Below, in pieces: positions 54,001 through 63,471 of a stretch of 64,000 bases of DNA. Each line of letters starts with the position of its first letter. Positions within the stretch are counted from its first letter, which is position 1. This DNA comes from Phoronis australis (lineage: Eukaryota > Phoronida > Phoronidae). The translations under genes were made by a program, and so were the position numbers. The notes below the pieces were generated by a model. It was given only the letters and a program-made list of their open reading frames with translations, searched no databases and was not told the origin of the DNA. The stretch spans positions 144,473 through 208,472 of the forward strand of contig NMRA01000231.1 of assembly GCA_002633005.1 (NCBI GenBank), in the 5' to 3' direction.

Positions 54001-54174
54001 CGACTAAGATGTGCAATGAATGCATGGATCGTTGATGGAATCCCTACAATCAAGTCACGCAACGATAAGTAAACAAACAACACGGAATATATTATGATAA
54101 AGCAAGAATATGAATATTTAAAAATCGTCATTATTACCTGGCTTTTCATTCGGGGACGACACTCCATCCGCCAT
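29085..54174 (-). CDS. POU2F1: POU class 2 homeobox transcription factor (Oct-1/Oct-2 type), seven coding exons
   Basis: Nuclear DNA-binding regulator expected to bind octamer ATGCAAAT sites. Coding exons in transcript order: 54174-54138, 39960-39890, 34616-34473, 32902-32645, 32307-32167, 31532-31451 and 30031-29085; they sum to 1680 bases (559 residues plus stop), all junctions GT..AG with matching phase. Residues ~1-217 are Gln/Thr/Ser-rich ([12 protein letters not shown]), like Oct-1 activation regions. The POU-specific domain is ~222-294 ([51 protein letters not shown]), linker ~295-319, POU homeodomain ~320-380 ([14 protein letters not shown].., [17 protein letters not shown], with the POU-typical Cys at homeodomain position 50). 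The tail has three IPQNLIFS copies and ends acidic (ESDDDED). Exon 1 is the least certain, supported by phase, Kozak context and an N terminus (MADG) shared with a human POU2F1 isoform as I recall it. As the probable single invertebrate gene it may be pro-orthologous to POU2F1/2/3. Confidence 0.93.
30241..30310. repeat. 35 bp tandem duplication
   Basis: 30241-30275 and 30276-30310 differ at one base (gtggatc/gtagatc). Lies in the POU2F intron next to the last exon. Confidence 0.95.
31451..31532 (-). CDS. POU2F1: POU2F coding exon 6 (start of POU-specific domain)
   Basis: Acceptor ttatttcag|[23 protein letters not shown].. to RRRIEL plus one base; donor CTTG|GTATGT. Confidence 0.95.
32167..32307 (-). 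CDS. POU2F1: POU2F coding exon 5
   Basis: Acceptor tttcttcag|AAT; 47 codons, [19 protein letters not shown].. to STVLKFQ; donor CAG|GTAAAA. Confidence 0.82.
32645..32902 (-). CDS. POU2F1: POU2F coding exon 4 (Gln-rich)
   Basis: Acceptor cctatcttcag|GTT; 86 codons, [20 protein letters not shown].. to QFLLQGA; donor GCA|GTAAGC. The glutamine-rich segment resembles the Oct-1 activation domain. Confidence 0.88.
33629..33855. repeat. ~52 bp minisatellite, about four copies
   Basis: Unit 'aagcgtggaacccc(c)ttgcagttacagactagtcccttaactgtagaatcact' recurs from 33629, ~33679, 33731, ~33783 and partially 33834, with substitutions and small indels. In POU2F intron 3. Confidence 0.8.
34473..34616 (-). 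CDS. POU2F1: POU2F coding exon 3
   Basis: Acceptor tcttcggttgcag|ACA; 48 codons opening [17 protein letters not shown] and ending QNQFGPP; donor CCA|GTGAGT. Ser/Thr/Gln-rich. Confidence 0.8.
34951..35033. repeat. 12 bp minisatellite
   Basis: Unit agtaccactggc about seven times with variants, in POU2F intron 2. Opposite-strand frames of repeated Val-Leu-Pro or Ser-Thr-Gly derive from it. Confidence 0.88.
35819..35871. repeat. TG/CG-interrupted dinucleotide microsatellite
   Basis: (tg)n with a central tgcg tract. Confidence 0.97.
36360..36742 (+). mobile_element. 5'-truncated LINE, 3' end with AATA tail
   Basis: A short frame reads [12 protein letters not shown] followed by stop at about 36411, like the extreme C terminus of many LINE reverse transcriptase ORFs. 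A 3' UTR follows with 'gagggccctcttggaaagcagtg' and ends in (aata)n. Lies antisense in POU2F intron 2. Clade not determined. Confidence 0.7.
37845..38325 (+). repeat. Dispersed repeat, copy 2 of 3
   Basis: Same block order as 3700-4550: 'acttagccaaatacctacaaaac', 'tagaattt.atttttgactt', 'tttttagtaaaattta', 'gatgaaatctcaaaaa', 'tttatgcaact', 'ttcggagaacagtg'. Confidence 0.72.
38385..38960 (+). repeat. Dispersed repeat, copy 3 of 3
   Basis: Follows copy 2 after ~60 bases, so the two form a tandem pair in POU2F intron 2. Shows the same blocks plus a local duplication of 'gttgggtcacatg' at about 38508-38530. Frames in it have no recognised domain. Confidence 0.72.
39890..39960 (-). CDS. POU2F1: POU2F coding exon 2
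   Basis: Acceptor ttgtttcag at 39961; encodes [20 protein letters not shown] then LNL; donor TTG|GTATGT at 39890/39889, phase 0. Similarity to Oct-1 is weak; support comes from splice sites and phases. Confidence 0.6.
41861..42240. repeat. Palindromic minisatellite (inverted repeat of ~20 bp tandem units)
   Basis: The left half (41861-~42045) is a run of 'aatcatacgcacaaaccac' variants; the right half (~42055-42240) is the reverse complement type ('gtggttcgtatgcatgatt'). Outer ends accatagaatcata and its complement mirror each other around 42050. POU2F intron 1. Confidence 0.85.
44585..44910. mobile_element. Possible non-autonomous element with inverted internal repeats
   Basis: ctgacacggagcaaattgac at about 44589-44608 is matched in inverted orientation by gtcaatttgctctgtgtcag at about 44888-44907; 'ccgtttacacac' occurs beside both. 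Target duplication not identified. Confidence 0.5.
45594..45690. repeat. Repeat related to 50690-50810
   Basis: 'actcgcccagttgcca..', 'ctgggcgagtagaagttgacttgcc', '.aggtggcgagcg' resembles 'cgggctgggagagtagattt.ctggctcacttgcccagctggcgagcag' at 50740-50800. Confidence 0.45.
46216..46261. repeat. 15 bp tandem repeat
   Basis: Unit aaaacaacttgcaac about three times. Confidence 0.9.
47617..49189. mobile_element. hAT-like DNA transposon remnant with inverted ends and assembly gap
   Basis: Left end cagtggcggatctacg; right end read inward cagatgcggatctacg. Flanks are aatgt (47612-47616) and aatgt (49190-49194), a possible 5 bp target duplication. Interior ~1.5 kb has short frames but no recognised transposase. 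Lies in POU2F intron 1. Same end type as 22963-23847. Confidence 0.65.
49104..49164. other. Assembly gap (61 N)
   Basis: Unsequenced run followed by a C run inside the transposon-like element. Single ambiguous bases also occur at 48509 and 56884. Confidence 0.99.
50895..51130 (+). repeat. Dispersed repeat, copy 2 of 2
   Basis: Counterpart of 8328-8560; the exact block tgcttatagtaacatgactt is shared. Confidence 0.65.
51252..51499. mobile_element. 248 bp MITE with perfect 15 bp inverted ends and 6 bp target duplication
   Basis: Left end catgcgcgcacccag (51252-51266), right end ctgggtgcgcgcatg (51485-51499), exact reverse complements. Flanked by TTCCTT at 51246-51251 and 51500-51505. G- and C-rich subterminal tracts also mirror each other. 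No coding capacity: a non-autonomous DNA transposon, superfamily not assigned. Confidence 0.9.
52588..53253. repeat. Large diverged palindrome (~310 bp arms, ~48 bp spacer)
   Basis: Left arm 52588-52899 and right arm 52948-53253 are reverse complements with scattered substitutions and small indels (about 95% identical by eye). The spacer contains acggagtaccgacatcgtga. Lies ~900 bases downstream of POU2F exon 1, in intron 1. Confidence 0.93.
54138..54174 (-). CDS. POU2F1: POU2F coding exon 1 (tiny)
   Basis: caaaATGGCGG start at 54174; [12 protein letters not shown] plus one base, donor CCAG|GTAATA at 54138/54137. The phase (one base over) fits exon 2 exactly, giving ..KPGLGINGG... An intervening phase 1-1 exon cannot be excluded. 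Confidence 0.65.
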
Positions 54175-54196
54175 TTTGAATAATAATGACCTTGTA

Positions 54197-54225
54197 ATTA
54201 TTTTCCGTCACTCACGGAAAATAAT
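54197..54225. promoter_or_regulatory. Perfect 12 bp hairpin just upstream of the POU2F start codon
   Basis: attattttccgt, loop cactc, acggaaaataat; it ends 23 bases before the ATG (54174), so it falls in the 5' UTR or core promoter. The structure is certain, the function is not. Confidence 0.6.
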
Positions 54226-57200
54226 ATCCTTGAAATATGCAATTTTAAATCTTCAGTAAAGCTTCTCAACCAATTGCTTTCTTGGACCTATGAAGCGCAG
54301 AGTTATCAAACGTCAAATTATCTACTAATAAGCGCGGTTTTAACGAATATAGTTGTCAATTTGCAACGATTGCTACAACACGAAGATTTCCGACTGTTAG
54401 CGTGGAAGAGAGTTCAGTCGGAAGGTGTCGCTTCTAAACAAATGAATATCATCAGGCGGAGGTGCATCACAGAATTCTATGGCTAATGACTGGTGAGGCC
54501 GTCAATCGAATTCAAACAGAGACCTAAAACAATCCAATACTCTGTTGCAACGGTCAAGACGTTTAAAAACAAAATTTCAGTTTTCAAACATGTGTAACGT
54601 GTTTGTATTTCTCGTTAGTATCAAAAATGTCAGGAACAAATGCAGCCCCCAGCATGCCGTTGCTTATAAGTTGCAGGGGTTCGGCCGCTAAGGTCCCAAA
54701 AACAGTCAGAAGTTTAAAACGAATCCATTGTTTAACTTGTTTTCAGTCGATAGCAGTTGCCGTTGGTTTAACTCAACAAACAACAAACCTGGAGCTGTCA
54801 CTTGGTAAATCATGTCATGAAATCTTGCCCAAAGATCATTTGCTGTTTTAGGCCTACAGAAAAATGGGTCAACACTGGTCCTATCCAAAGCTAGGGCTAT
54901 AATCGCCGATGACGTGTGGAATTAAAGGGAAACAATTGAGAAAGCTTAAAATTTGTAATAGCAAGTGAGATGCAGTTTTATTCAGAATTTCCCGTTCGCC
55001 GTGAAGTTAACAGTCAGACTATTGCATAAGTACGATATTAATGATACCTGAAAAGTTTCAATGGCTTGAGGAAATGTGAATTGTAACTGTTTAAACTATA
55101 AGAAACGCAATATTAAGAAATTTATTCTAATTGACAGTGCTGTGACATTCAATTTTTTTTATAGCTTTGATATGGGCCCATGTCATTTCCATGGGCAAAG
55201 ACTAAAAAATAAACAACACATATAATTACCAAACTAAGAGAATAAAAAACAAAATACCCTTCTCGAGAAATTATTTTATTTTACAGCTTGTTTCATGAAC
55301 AATTTGTTTACAATTAAATGCCAAAAATAACGTCGTTCAGGAATCAAATAGGTCATGCGTTTAAGTCGGAAAACAGTCCGAAAATGCCAAATATCGTGGG
55401 GAAGCTGGTCGTAAGAACGTCGTCGCCCTTCTGAGCAACACGTGCTGAAATCTTTAGTACGGGAGTACCCCCGGACGATGATTTCGTGGAACCGTCGCTA
55501 TCAAGTAACTCATACAAACCGCACCGGTATAGTTTGTCGACTCAGTAGCAACCTAAGAAATTTTGAAATGTGCTCCACAACTTTTGAGGGCTGATGCTGG
55601 TCATACAGTGATAGCTTGTTTTTAAGAGCCTCTGAAATTTAGAATTATGTAAAAGGGCATTTCGTCGCTGTTTAGTTATTAACTGTTCAGTAAAGTCAGA
55701 TCAATCGTTTTGAGATTGGAGAACACTTAATCATCCAATACTGAACCAGTGTCGTAAAAAAGAATTTGCAAGCATCAGGTTAAACCATAGCAACCGACAT
55801 AGGCTTGGGGCCGTCGACTGTCGAGAAAATAAAGACTACGAATACGGATAGGAGAGAAAATTCAAGAGAACATTTGACAACTCAGTATCAGTGCATGGTT
55901 TACCCTTTGAAGGTGCTGGCCAGGACATAGTGTCTTCGTTTTGCTACATACATGTAGGTCGTCTAAACGCACTTGAAAACGTGCACTTCTTTATCATTCA
56001 TACATGTAATTCGAAAAATCGAAAAAATTCTTAAAGCGAAAATTTTGCGGAGCATATTAAATCACTGGATTTTTAATTTCAATAAGACAGTTTTGCAAAT
56101 GCATAAATGGAAAATTATATTTTCCAAATGCCCTTCGGATGCAATGGATAAAACAAACAACTGTCGCTCTATTTTTTCGTGTTTTTCTTTCTCTAAATTG
56201 TGTATCACTTGCGAAAATTGATGGCCTGACAGATAACATCAATTGCTGCACATTTCTTGATTTTTGAAAGTATAGATCTTTTCATATTTAGGGACCCAGC
56301 TCTTGAAGAGGACCAATGATGACATTCAATTGACCACCCTTTTTGTGTCAGATTTGCAAATTCCTAAGGGGCCGTTTACGAAGAGAGGGCCCAAATTTGG
56401 AATCAATTATCTCTATTTTCCTGTTTTTGTGAAATCGTACAACCGGCTTTCATGCTGAAGAAAGTCACTTCTTGCAAGGTCACCCTACAATGAAATTAAC
56501 TGTCACTCTTTTCCAAGCTTAATGTTGCGTAGCCTTTCATTTTAGGTGTCCCATTTCAGACGGAACACCCTCTCAGTGGAGCGGTTCGGGTATCCCTCTG
56601 TACACGTAAATCCGACACTGCCAAGTATTCACGGAGGGAATTTGGGATTCCAAAATCATCAAAAACCCAAACCTGTGGAAAATACATTGGAATGACCACC
56701 ATCAAAAAGTTGGAATTTTGAAGAACGTGAAGATAACTATTTATGAATTACACGAAAGGTTACTTCCGATGGTTAGTTACAAAAATGTTACATTTTTCCA
56801 ATTCAGGCTCGTAGGAAGGTAAAAATAAGTGGGGGGCACAAACCAATTCGACTTCGTCCACCCACCTCCTTCCTATCGCCACCNCCCCCCCCCCCGCGTC
56901 TGCCATAGTTGGGTTGGGGGTAATACCTGAGATGCAGCCATCAGAATTTGAGTAGCCGTGAATCAACGAGTAAGAATGGGTCTAGGGCCAGCGCACTGAC
57001 GGGTAGCTGGGATCCAATAGTGGATTCGATGAACTAGAGCTACTGAGTCGCTGGTTAGCACAGCTATGATTCACTTGAGACAGGCAGCTTAGCTCGTACC
57101 TATCCATCTGCGCTAGATCTAAGGTCAAGATTTGTTTTATTATGATCAAGTTTCGGGAAAAGTTCATTTTATCATGGCCATTCTTTGGAGGAATTTTTTG

Positions 57201-57692
57201 GAAAGGTGAGGTGCCTTTGTGGCCGTTTCAAAATCCTTTGATGAAACATAATCGGTAGTCCACTTTTTTGTGGCTGGGGGAAATGATACAGTGCGTCCCA
57301 AAAAGGTACACACTTCAAGGCCTGGAGTTCAAATTCAGCTCCCGTTCAGTGAGATTCTGCGCATGCTTACTGTTATACCTTAATTTTATCGTGGATGCGT
57401 CAGTCATGACGTGCTCCGTGTGTGTAGTGTGCACAGGAATGGAATGCAAATGATTCAATTTTAAAGAAAATTCATTCAGCAACACTTTGGAAACTAACAA
57501 CAGTGCACAGAGAACCTTTCCCAGTTGATGAGCAATAAGTTTAATTTTATTTATTTAAATACTTAAACTTCTTCTATCTACGGTTAGTGAAATTAAGCCC
57601 ACTAATCTAGTTCCATAGTCAATAAACAAGTTATTATCGTTTGAATAGTGAGAAAATTTTTGGACAATTTGTAAACTTATTGTTATGAAACC
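54226..57692. other. Upstream of POU2F; no gene recognised
   Basis: Should contain the POU2F promoter. Plus-strand frames at 54274-54486 and 54603-54851 have no recognised domains. A C-run with an ambiguous base lies near 56884. Confidence 0.4.
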
Positions 57693-57694
57693 CC

Positions 57695-57726
57695 CACGAC
57701 CCCTTCGACCCACGACCCCTTCGACC
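57695..57726. repeat. 16 bp tandem duplication
   Basis: cacgaccccttcgacc twice, exact. Confidence 0.95.
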
Positions 57727-57992
57727 CAGTCTACACAAGCTCGACTCGATGCCGGTGAACATAGAACAAGCGATCACTTGCAGGACCAATAAGTTGGGCA
57801 GTGAGCTTGGCTGGCCCTGTTTGTTGCAATTAAGGCAGTCGATTCTTCAAGTTTGAAATCCAAAAACAGAATAAAAGAACACTACCAAATCAAATCAAAA
57901 ACCAGCAACCTTACAAAGTGTGTAATCATCGGCAGAGTGTAATCGTCTCGTCTGCTTTTCAATGAAGTGCAGATTTGTGTAATTTCACGAGT

Positions 57993-58046
57993 AAATACAT
58001 TTTGAAAAAAAAAACTGTTAATACATTTTGAAAAAAAACTGTTAAC
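57993..58046. repeat. ~26 bp tandem duplication
   Basis: 'aatacattttgaaaaaaa..actgtta' twice, differing in A-run length. Confidence 0.9.
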
Positions 58047-58839
58047 TGAAAAGTATTTCAACGTTATATGGAGTATATTGTACACGAGAATACAATATAA
58101 GCCATTGGATTAGACGAGAAATTTGAGATTGGACGGTGTGAGAAACCTTCATTAGGTAGAAAGTAGTTTTGATACCACGGGTACTGTCTATACGTAAACT
58201 CATACATGTATGTCTAGGAATGGTAACTTGCCACTATTTTCGTTCTCCATGGTGAATTGGATACATAGATTAGTGGCGTTGATGTAAGCAGGGGAAGGCG
58301 TCGTTGTTGTTACCAGGTAGAACAACAAAGGTGTCATCGACAAACGAACTGAAGCCGGGTGGAAGGTGGACTCTGAGTGCTAGTCAAAGCTATATGTTCA
58401 AACTCATCGGTATATGTATCCGCGATAACACCGGACACTGGAGAACCGCCATCGCTGTTACGTCTTTAATAAAACTATAACACGGATTAAAAGAAGACTG
58501 CCATCCCGAAACACATGGATAGGAACTACTTTATTGGAACTACTTGTAAACCACTACGCCAGTACACCACATGGAACTACTAAATACATCTACCATCATT
58601 ATAACTAATTATCCCCATATTTGATTTGCTCCGTAACATTGTTGATAACATTTGTCGTTGCACTCGCAATAGGAGGTGTTAAGGCAAAATTTTAACAGTT
58701 CTAACATCTGCTCAGTAACTGAGTTCTACACATTTTCAATATGACATCAAACAATGAGCAATTTATTATTACTACATTCTCTAATACTGTATGCATCTTT
58801 CCATTTATATCGCATTTTTAAGTTCATATTTTAAGTAGT

Positions 58840-59650
58840 CCTCCATACCCAATCAAATGCTTTCTCGTAATCCACGAATTAAACATTAAAACCTTACACT
58901 TGATTGATGCAAATAATTATCTATTAAAGTATTTAAAATGATAACATTATCAAACGTGACATATTTCTTTTTGAAACCTGCCTGGGCTTCATAACGTCAT
59001 TTGACTCTGACCAACTATAAAAACGATTACAAAGAACTTTTGAAAAAATTTCCCTGCAACATCTAAAAGGAATATCCGCATATACTTATTCGGATCATAC
59101 CAATTCCTCGACTTAAATAAATGGATCATAACTCTCACTGTCTATTGTGAGGGATAGACTCCTATATGAAATGCACTGTTAAATAGATGCACCAACAAAA
59201 GTGTCATTTATAATATCCCAAGGCAACTCCATCCACGCCAACGGCTTTCCCAAGTTCCATTTGGTTAACAGCACCAACTATTTCCGTTTGTGTAATTCTG
59301 TCATTTAAATCTGAGTCTTTGCTACCATCAACAGTCATAGGATTATGTTTGTAAACAAAATCCTCAGCAAAAATATGAAATTGCTGACAGCTATGTTCAA
59401 CCTCAATTTCTCTAGTCAATTGCGTCACACCATTCTTTACATTTTATTTTCGCGGACATGCTGTTTTTATTTACTTTCCACAAATTCCAAAACACTTTAA
59501 CATTTGCCTGACTAGATGCGTCTATTACATGTCTTGATATTTCATTTTGAAACTATTTATTTTTATTCTTTAAAAGCAACTCGAAATGATTAACGCTTGT
59601 CTCTAGATTCAAGCGAATTTGCCTTACTTCTAACTCCTCTGTATATCCTC
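58840..59650 (-). mobile_element. Decayed LINE reverse transcriptase fragment
   Basis: On the minus strand, pieces read QIRLNLETSVNHFELLLKNK, then SSQANVKVFWNLWKVNKNS, then LNDRITQTEIVGAVNQMELG followed by KAVGVDGVALGYYK (the RT finger region), then LDVAGKFFSKVL and, in other frames, residues matching the palm start. Stops and frame changes separate the pieces, so it is a pseudogene. The pattern fits a CR1/jockey-like rather than L1-like LINE (inference). Confidence 0.75.
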
Positions 59651-59990
59651 AAACGTCTATGTACAGATTCCCCCCTTTAGTGCTGCAACAGTAGTCAGTA
59701 ATTTGACAAAGGGTCAATTTGGCACTATCACAACGGCAGTGCTATAAATCAAAAGTTAGTTTTTGAGACTGATGAGTTTTTTCCTTTATTTTTTATTCAA
59801 TATAATAGGTACGGTGCAGATCATACAGTTACACATGCAATAACTTTTTTGTTCTAGTCAAGGAACAGTTAAGGTGTTAACTTACAGTGCTGGTATGTAC
59901 AAAGGTAATTTGACATTGGAAAAAAAAGACAGTAGAGGCTATGATTCATTCAGAATAAGCAAACAAGGTCAAGACCTTGCCAGCGCTCTA

Positions 59991-60060
59991 TAAATTCACC
60001 ATACTTCATACATATATATATACCATAAATTCACCATACTTCATACATATATATATACCA
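59991..60060. repeat. 35 bp exact tandem duplication with TA tract
   Basis: 59991-60025 equals 60026-60060; followed by (ta)n. It abuts the 3' end of the adjacent minus-strand LINE and may be its 3' tail. Confidence 0.95.
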
Positions 60061-60064
60061 TATA

Positions 60065-61345
60065 TATATACCGTTCAGTGGAAATGTACAATGCAACTTC
60101 CTTTTTCAACTTTGCAAGGCAGGGATATTTGCCCTTTAATCTTTATTTATAAATGTGGTACTTGCCGAGGCAAAGAACCATACTTTGTAAAACTGCTTCC
60201 ACCTGAACACCAAACAGAACTGATTGTATAGACAGTTCTAAACCATGTCCAACAGAATCTTCGAGCCAGATATTTACATTAGTCCAAAACTGCTGAGTAA
60301 CGTTACAAGACCACTACACATGGACAATAGATTCAATTTCATTTAAGCAAAAAGTGCACAGTGAGCTATCAATTACGCCAACCTTGTATAAAAATTCATT
60401 ACAACCTATAATTCTATGAAACAGCCTAAACTGGAACCATCTCATAGAAACATCTTCGGTGAATGAATAGATGTAAGAAAAAACATTGTACCACCATTTT
60501 GCAGTATCCGGGAGACTTAATTTTTTACTCCACCTCATTTGACACTTTGTTTTTTCACAATTCTGAGAGACAATAACGTGCTAAATTTTATCTACTCCTT
60601 TGACATCTCCCAAAATAACTTCAATGTAACGTGGACGACGTGGTAAACTTACTTGATGCTTTCCCTCTCTGAGATGACTCCAGCTAGCATATAATGAGCT
60701 TCGTAGAAAGTAAAATAAAGTTACTTGAGGGGTAAAATCAAATTTCTATATAAACTCGTCATAATTAAGGAAGCAACCATCAGAATTAAGTAAGTCGTGT
60801 ACATGATACCACCGTTTATAGAAAACAGGTTTGTTATCTATCAGTATATTCGAATTAAACCATAGAGGCTGATAAATATCATCGTTTTCGGGAACTAACA
60901 ATCTGAATTCATGGACACATTGAAAACCCTTTTTCCAAAATACATTAGAAGTCATCTGGGACATCTTTGTAAAATAGAAATCCCCGAACATTACGTAATT
61001 CTTTGAAACTCTTGATAACAGACCATTGATTCGCTAAAACTGCCCATGGGTTTGTAGTATTTTGACAAAGTAGTCTACGAAACCAAGTTAGTTTAATGGA
61101 TTTAATAAGATACTTCGCTAGGTCGTTCCAGAAAAATTTATAAAATTCCGTGGTGTAACCGTCCGGACCTGGACTTTTATTATTTTTCATGAGCTTCAAT
61201 GAATTAAGCACCTCCCCTTCTGAGATTTCTGATTCGAGTGAGTTGCTTTCAGTTTCACTTAGGAATTTTCGTGCTCGGTATGACGTCATTCAAATTAACT
61301 TCGTCTAATAATCCGTCTTTACACGAATACAGTTCTTCATAAAAT
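60065..61345 (-). mobile_element. L1/Tx1-like LINE pseudogene with RT core deleted
   Basis: Minus-strand reading: YSCKDGLLDEVNLNDVIP, a frameshift, LSETESNSLESEISEGEVL, then SLKLMKNNKSPGPDGYTTEF and YKFFWNDLAKYLIKSI (start of RT). It then passes abruptly into distal sequence ('RRLLCQNTTNPWAVLANQ', 'FWKKGFQCVHEFRLL', 'NKPVFYKRWYHVHDLL'), then the C-terminal zinc-knuckle-like region (RWFQFRLFHRIIGCNEFLYK, CTFCLNEIESIVHV) and LFGVQ..YHIYK. The catalytic palm is missing between about 61090 and 61060. Several stops are present; inactive. Confidence 0.85.
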
Positions 61346-61556
61346 CAACTTATTTCTTATAATGAGTTAGTAGCCGCTTTAAAAACTATGATGATTCATA
61401 CGCAAATAATTTCAAAATCAAAAAGTACAGTGTCGAGGAAAGAAGTCTCTGATGGCGAAACTGATCGCAATTTGAACAATCTATTTTTCAAACAGTATCG
61501 AAATTGATATTGTTTCCAGAGATGCCATATGTATATGGAAAGAAACTTCAGCTCCT

Positions 61557-62546
61557 TTAGGTAGCCACCCCGCTAGGCAAAACCACGGACAGGGGCTGCA
61601 CCTGTCCTAATTCCTGCGTAACATTTGATGGAACAATGCTGTTGCCATACTGTGACAACCAGTTAGTGATTCTTCTTGAAAAATCGCTTAATATCTTCTT
61701 ACAAGGGTCCCATAGGATACACGCGGGAAGACCCCAGCTGATTACTTCATTCACAATATTGAGAAGACTTTCAATAGCAAGTCCTCCATGTTTTGATAGT
61801 ATGGCGTAAGTACAGGCTGTTATGACCATGACGATTAACATCGGTAACATTCTTTTGGAGAGAACAATATTTCTCCTCCGAGTTCGCTCAGCTGTCCCCG
61901 TATTGAACGGTTGGATGGTAAATTTCAACTTGTAAATCCTTGCAGAGTACCAGAAACACGTAATATATTGAGGCGCTACGCCCAGAAGGCCAGATACAAC
62001 TTGTAGAGGAATAAGATCATTGGAAGGCCTACATGTACATGTTGAGGTATCGTCATAGAAGAAAAGAAAGCGGGTGTTATCTTGGAAGACGAATATCAGA
62101 CGACGAATGGCAGTAAATAAAAGTCCGTGACATACAGGATAACAGGTCCATTTAATCACGTACCGCAGTTTACTTTGGTTTGTGTTGAAAAGAAATGGGC
62201 GGTCCGAAGCCGTAAAGAACTGAAAACTCAGAGCAGCAAATGTTGCCAAGGATGCGATGTATGAAAATAGTCGAAGATCACATGCAATCTGCAATGCCAC
62301 ATCTACGGTGAAGCTATCCGCGGTGTTGTTCTGACTTACTCGGAACGATTCTACGACTGTAGTACTGGCGACAACCGCGTAGCGCAAGAACGCGAAACAG
62401 CTCCACTGAAACAACAGTGCTTGAACGACTTGCCTTTTCTTTTTCAGACTGCGTAGCAACCAATAACAAAGGCCAACGTATAACAATAGGCCGCCGGAAA
62501 AGAATACAACTCTGGCAATGATAAAACTGTTAGCAGTCACGTCCAT
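61557..62546 (-). CDS. Single-exon seven-transmembrane receptor, orphan-like (329 aa)
   Basis: Probable G-protein-coupled receptor of the plasma membrane; ligand unknown. Start ATG at 62546 in context taccATGG; stop TAG at 61557-61559. Predicted helices: ~8-31, 41-62, 86-112, 128-151, 178-203, 232-250 and 258-280. C90 at the top of helix 3 and C170/C172 in extracellular loop 2 could form the usual disulfide. 'TASDRPF' (112-118) stands where DRY lies in rhodopsin-like receptors; W133 fits the helix 4 Trp; 'ILWDPCKKIL' (277-286) replaces NPxxY. The third inner loop is basic (RTRRR) and an amphipathic helix 8 follows. A glycosylation sequon (NNT) lies at ~73-75. The absence of introns fits retro-derived receptor expansions in invertebrate deuterostomes. 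Family not recognised. Confidence 0.75.
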   Translation of the reverse strand: MDVTANSFIIARVVFFSGGLLLYVGLCYWLLRSLKKKRQVVQALLFQWSCFAFLRYAVVASTTVVESFRVSQNNTADSFTVDVALQIACDLRLFSYIASLATFAALSFQFFTASDRPFLFNTNQSKLRYVIKWTCYPVCHGLLFTAIRRLIFVFQDNTRFLFFYDDTSTCTCRPSNDLIPLQVVSGLLGVAPQYITCFWYSARIYKLKFTIQPFNTGTAERTRRRNIVLSKRMLPMLIVMVITACTYAILSKHGGLAIESLLNIVNEVISWGLPACILWDPCKKILSDFSRRITNWLSQYGNSIVPSNVTQELGQVQPLSVVLPSGVAT

Positions 62547-63471
62547 GGTAGATCGAAAAGTTCAAACTCTCCTAATCATTCACTGTACACCCGACACCTT
62601 TGCAATCATAGAAGGGTTGATCGCCTCACGTCCATCTCATCTCAACGATCGGTTCAATATAGCTCACAACCAGCACGGGGGCGCTCAGGGTGTCCCCAGT
62701 ACGTACAGAAATGGACGTCTGCCGGTGTCTGTAATCTGAGGACACCCCAAAAACAAAAAAATGAACTTGACTAGATATTCGAGGTACCGGACGAAACTTA
62801 TTCCAAGTGAACAAAAATGCAGTCTTCTTATACGGTCCAGTGCATCGTAATTGCCCGACCGTGGCAAAGAGAACGTTGAAGCCAGTTTATTAGAGTTATC
62901 ATGTTCTCCTTTGCATTGTTTATGTACTGTATTAAAGCAGCTTTGAAGTATCTTACAAAGAAGGCTCAACCCCCTTATCAAAACTGGTGGCATTTTGGGA
63001 GTGGTTTGCCTAAGGATTGGATGATATGATGGTACGGAAAAGCTTGAATGGCAGATTTTTTATAGGCAGATCGTACATTCGATTCCTTATCTGAATACTG
63101 AAAGCTTTACATGTGAACTCTAATGTCTAACAATCTGATTTGTTTTCTTATCGTCAGATGTACTTTCTCCGTTGCAAGAACCAATCCCAGTGCGACATAT
63201 GCAACATATCTTTGTTTCGTTTTATTTCACACAACCACTAATTAATTACTACACATTTTATACTCCCATGCCATGTGCCCCCCTCACAGCCGACCACCAC
63301 AATACCTTGCTAACCTCAACAACTGATCGCCTGCAGGGACAGACAAAAATTAAGTAGTCTGCTCAAGGAACGTCACCAATTAGAAGCATCGCTGACGTTA
63401 GGCATCTGTGTCGCATTACTAACCAAAACAATCGTTTCAGATAAAGCACCCTTCGAACACAACACCTTGAA
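62547..63471. other. Upstream of the 7TM receptor gene; nothing recognised
   Basis: Expected to hold the receptor promoter; only short frames. Confidence 0.4.

Noticed and set aside
54603-54851. Plus-strand frame (MSGTNAAPSMPLL..) divergent from POU2F
   Set aside because: No recognised domain and no clear donor; could be a divergent first exon but support is too thin.
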